From: Candidatus Coatesbacteria bacterium
GTDB lineage: Bacteria; RBG-13-66-14
DNA length: 33,938 nucleotides
Direction: 5' to 3'
Assembly: GCA_014728225.1 (NCBI GenBank)
Contig: WJLX01000105.1
Location: 1-33,938 of the forward strand
Below are positions 32,561 to 33,938 of the stretch, one piece after another (the first letter of the stretch is position 1; each line of letters starts with the position of its first letter). A model generated the notes under the pieces. It did no database searches and was not told the DNA's origin. It saw nothing but the letters and a program-made list of their open reading frames with translations. Made by a program: the position numbers and the translations under genes.

Positions 32561-32600
32561 CCGGGTTCAACCGCTCGAACGTTCGAACGGTTGAACCCGG
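32561..32600. repeat. 40-nt near-perfect palindrome downstream of htrA
   Basis: CCGGGTTCAACCGCTCGAAC is followed at once by its complement with a single mismatch (19 of 20 pairs). There is no loop and no T-run next to it. It may be a terminator part, an RNA stabilising stem or a protein-binding site. The 258-bp gap 32516-32773 holds this, a sigma-54-like motif and a short terminator. Confidence 0.7.
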
Positions 32601-32637
32601 GCCACAAGGGCGCCGACCCTCAGTAGTCACCCCTCCC

Positions 32638-32654
32638 CCGCTGGGCGGTTTTTT
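32638..32654 (+). terminator. short terminator before purB
   Basis: CCGC, three-base loop, GCGG, then six T. The stem is only four pairs, so efficiency is doubtful; it probably ends htrA transcription together with the palindrome upstream. Confidence 0.4.
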
Positions 32655-32773
32655 ATCCTACCTTGCCACTTCCCTGGGTATCGACGGCTGTGGTAAGATT
32701 CGGGTTGACTGGGTCACGAGTCCTTTTTGAGAGTCGCCGGCCGCCGGATCCGCCACCAACGACGGTGCCAGAG

Positions 32774-33938
32774 ATGATCAACCGCTACAGCGTCCCCGAG
32801 ATCGAGCGCCTCTTCAGCGACAAGACCCGCTTCGACACCTGGCTGGAGGTCGAGCTGGCCGCCGCCGCGGCGATGGCCGAGCTGGGCCGGATACCAGCGG
32901 AAGCCGTCGCCGTCTGCCAAACCAAGACCGCCGAGACCCCGCTGGATCCCGGACGCATCCGCGAGATCGAGCGGACCACCCGCCACGACGTCATCGCCTT
33001 CCTCGAGCACCTGGCCGAGATCATCGGTCCCGAGGCCCGCTGGCTGCACCTGGGCCTGACCTCCTCCGACGTGCTGGACACCGCCCTGGCCCTGCAACTG
33101 ACCCGGGCCCACGCCGTCGTCGACGAAGCCCTGGCCGAATTGACCGCCGGCGTGGCCGACAAGGCCCTCGAGCACAAGGAGACGCTCTGCGTCGGCCGCA
33201 GCCACGGTATCCACGCCGAGCCGACGACCTTCGGGCTCAAGCTGCTCGGCTTCTTCGTCCAATTGCGCCGGGACCGCGCCCGCTTGAACGCCGCCGCCGC
33301 CGAGCTGCGCGTCGGTCAGCTCTCCGGGGCCGTCGGCGTCTACACCAACCTCGACCCCGAGGTCGAGTCCCGGGCCTGCGCCCGGTTGGGTCTGACCCCG
33401 GCCCCCGTCTCGACCCAAATCCTCCAGCGCGACCGCCACGCCGCCTACCTCCAGGCCCTGGCCCTCCTCGGAGCGACCCTCGAACGCCTGGCCGTCGAGA
33501 TCCGCCACCTGCAGCGCACCGAGGTCGCCGAGGTCCGCGAGCCCTTCACCAGCGGCCAAAAGGGCTCCAGCGCCATGCCCCACAAGCGCAACCCCATCGT
33601 CACCGAGCGCCTGACCGGCATGGCCCGCCTGCTGCGCACCAACGCCCTGGCCGCCGTCGAGAACGTCGCCCTCTGGCACGAACGCGACATCAGTCACTCC
33701 TGCGTCGAGCGCATCATCCTGCCCGATTCCCTCCACCTGGCCGTCTATATGCTGCGCAAGGCCGCCTTCGTCGTCGACGGCCTGGTGGTCAACGCCGCCA
33801 GGATGCGCACTAACCTCGAGCTCAGCGGCGGACTGCTGGCCTCCTCCGCCCTCCTCGTCGAGCTGATCCGCGCCGGCGCCGAGCGCAAGCGCGCCTACGA
33901 ACTCGTCCAGCGCCACGCCCTGGCCGCCTGGGAGGGCG
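32774..33938 (+). CDS. purB: adenylosuccinate lyase, cut by the window end
   Basis: 388 codons are present from ATG 32774 to the window edge; the family is about 430 aa, so some 40-45 C-terminal residues are missing. The N-terminus [13 protein letters not shown] is typical of PurB. Landmarks: [42 protein letters not shown] with His144/147, and the signature loop [11 protein letters not shown] (264-274) holding the catalytic serine. The enzyme catalyses two fumarate-releasing steps of purine synthesis (SAICAR and adenylosuccinate cleavage). The ribosome-binding site is weak (AGAG just before ATG); a GTG nine bases upstream is the alternative. No clear sigma-70 promoter was found in front. Confidence 0.96.
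   Translation, partial: MINRYSVPEIERLFSDKTRFDTWLEVELAAAAAMAELGRIPAEAVAVCQTKTAETPLDPGRIREIERTTRHDVIAFLEHLAEIIGPEARWLHLGLTSSDVLDTALALQLTRAHAVVDEALAELTAGVADKALEHKETLCVGRSHGIHAEPTTFGLKLLGFFVQLRRDRARLNAAAAELRVGQLSGAVGVYTNLDPEVESRACARLGLTPAPVSTQILQRDRHAAYLQALALLGATLERLAVEIRHLQRTEVAEVREPFTSGQKGSSAMPHKRNPIVTERLTGMARLLRTNALAAVENVALWHERDISHSCVERIILPDSLHLAVYMLRKAAFVVDGLVVNAARMRTNLELSGGLLASSALLVELIRAGAERKRAYELVQRHALAAWEG

Overview
The window is high-GC DNA: 60-base blocks counted by hand in typical genes reach about 70% G+C. It comes from a Gram-negative-type bacterium, judged by a Wza-type export protein with a signal peptide, a Wzc-type tyrosine kinase, three lipoprotein signals and a lipid-anchored HtrA-type protease. 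The lineage cannot be read from the sequence alone. The composition, frequent TTG/GTG starts and unfamiliar lipoproteins would suit an uncultivated high-GC phylum, but that is only an impression. No rRNA, tRNA, CRISPR array or phage gene was seen.

Layout. (1) 79-22026, all on the minus strand: a 20-gene surface-polysaccharide operon, read from right to left. It opens with export and chain-length genes (wza, wzc). A five-gene peptide-modification block follows (nucleotidyltransferase-like, PqqD-like, radical SAM/SPASM, a 66-residue Cys-rich peptide, an S26-peptidase-like protein). Next come nucleotide-sugar genes (UDP-sugar 6-dehydrogenase; CMP-sugar synthetase, nonulosonate synthase, methyltransferase, hydrolysing epimerase, acetyltransferase, CBS-aminotransferase fusion). 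The end is assembly: Wzx flippase, a 612-aa putative glycan transferase, a glycosyltransferase, a Wzy/ligase-type polymerase and two more glycosyltransferases. Most neighbours overlap or lie within about 20 bp. (2) 22027-22511: a divergent control region with two near-consensus sigma-70 promoters pointing apart and a sigma-54-like element just before wza. (3) 22512-24553, plus strand: etfB and a ferredoxin-fused etfA, closed by a perfectly palindromic bidirectional terminator. (4) 24681-29227, minus: prs, two paralogous lipoproteins and a long glycosyltransferase, tightly spaced. (5) 29228-31135: a nested inverted-repeat element carrying two face-to-face sigma-54-like motifs, a small membrane protein, and an SH3-like anchored protein divergent from htrA. 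(6) 31325-33938, plus: lipoprotein HtrA protease, a 40-nt palindrome, and purB cut by the window edge.

How it fits together. The polysaccharide genes describe a Wzy-dependent capsule or exopolysaccharide probably containing a legionaminic-acid-like nonulosonate. The 4,6-dehydratase that should start that sugar's synthesis is not here. The most interesting part is the peptide block. The 66-aa peptide has an N-terminal Y-x-x-P-x-L motif of the kind bound by PqqD-like leader-recognition domains, four cysteines spaced 12-8-12, and a strong ribosome-binding site right behind the radical SAM gene. The radical SAM gene and peptide gene are clearly poorer in G+C than the PqqD-like and peptidase-like genes on either side. 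This looks like a RiPP-type cassette, with an exchangeable enzyme-substrate pair, built into a capsule operon. A second theme is GG-N10-GC (sigma-54-like) elements in five intergenic positions. Both are sequence-based inferences.
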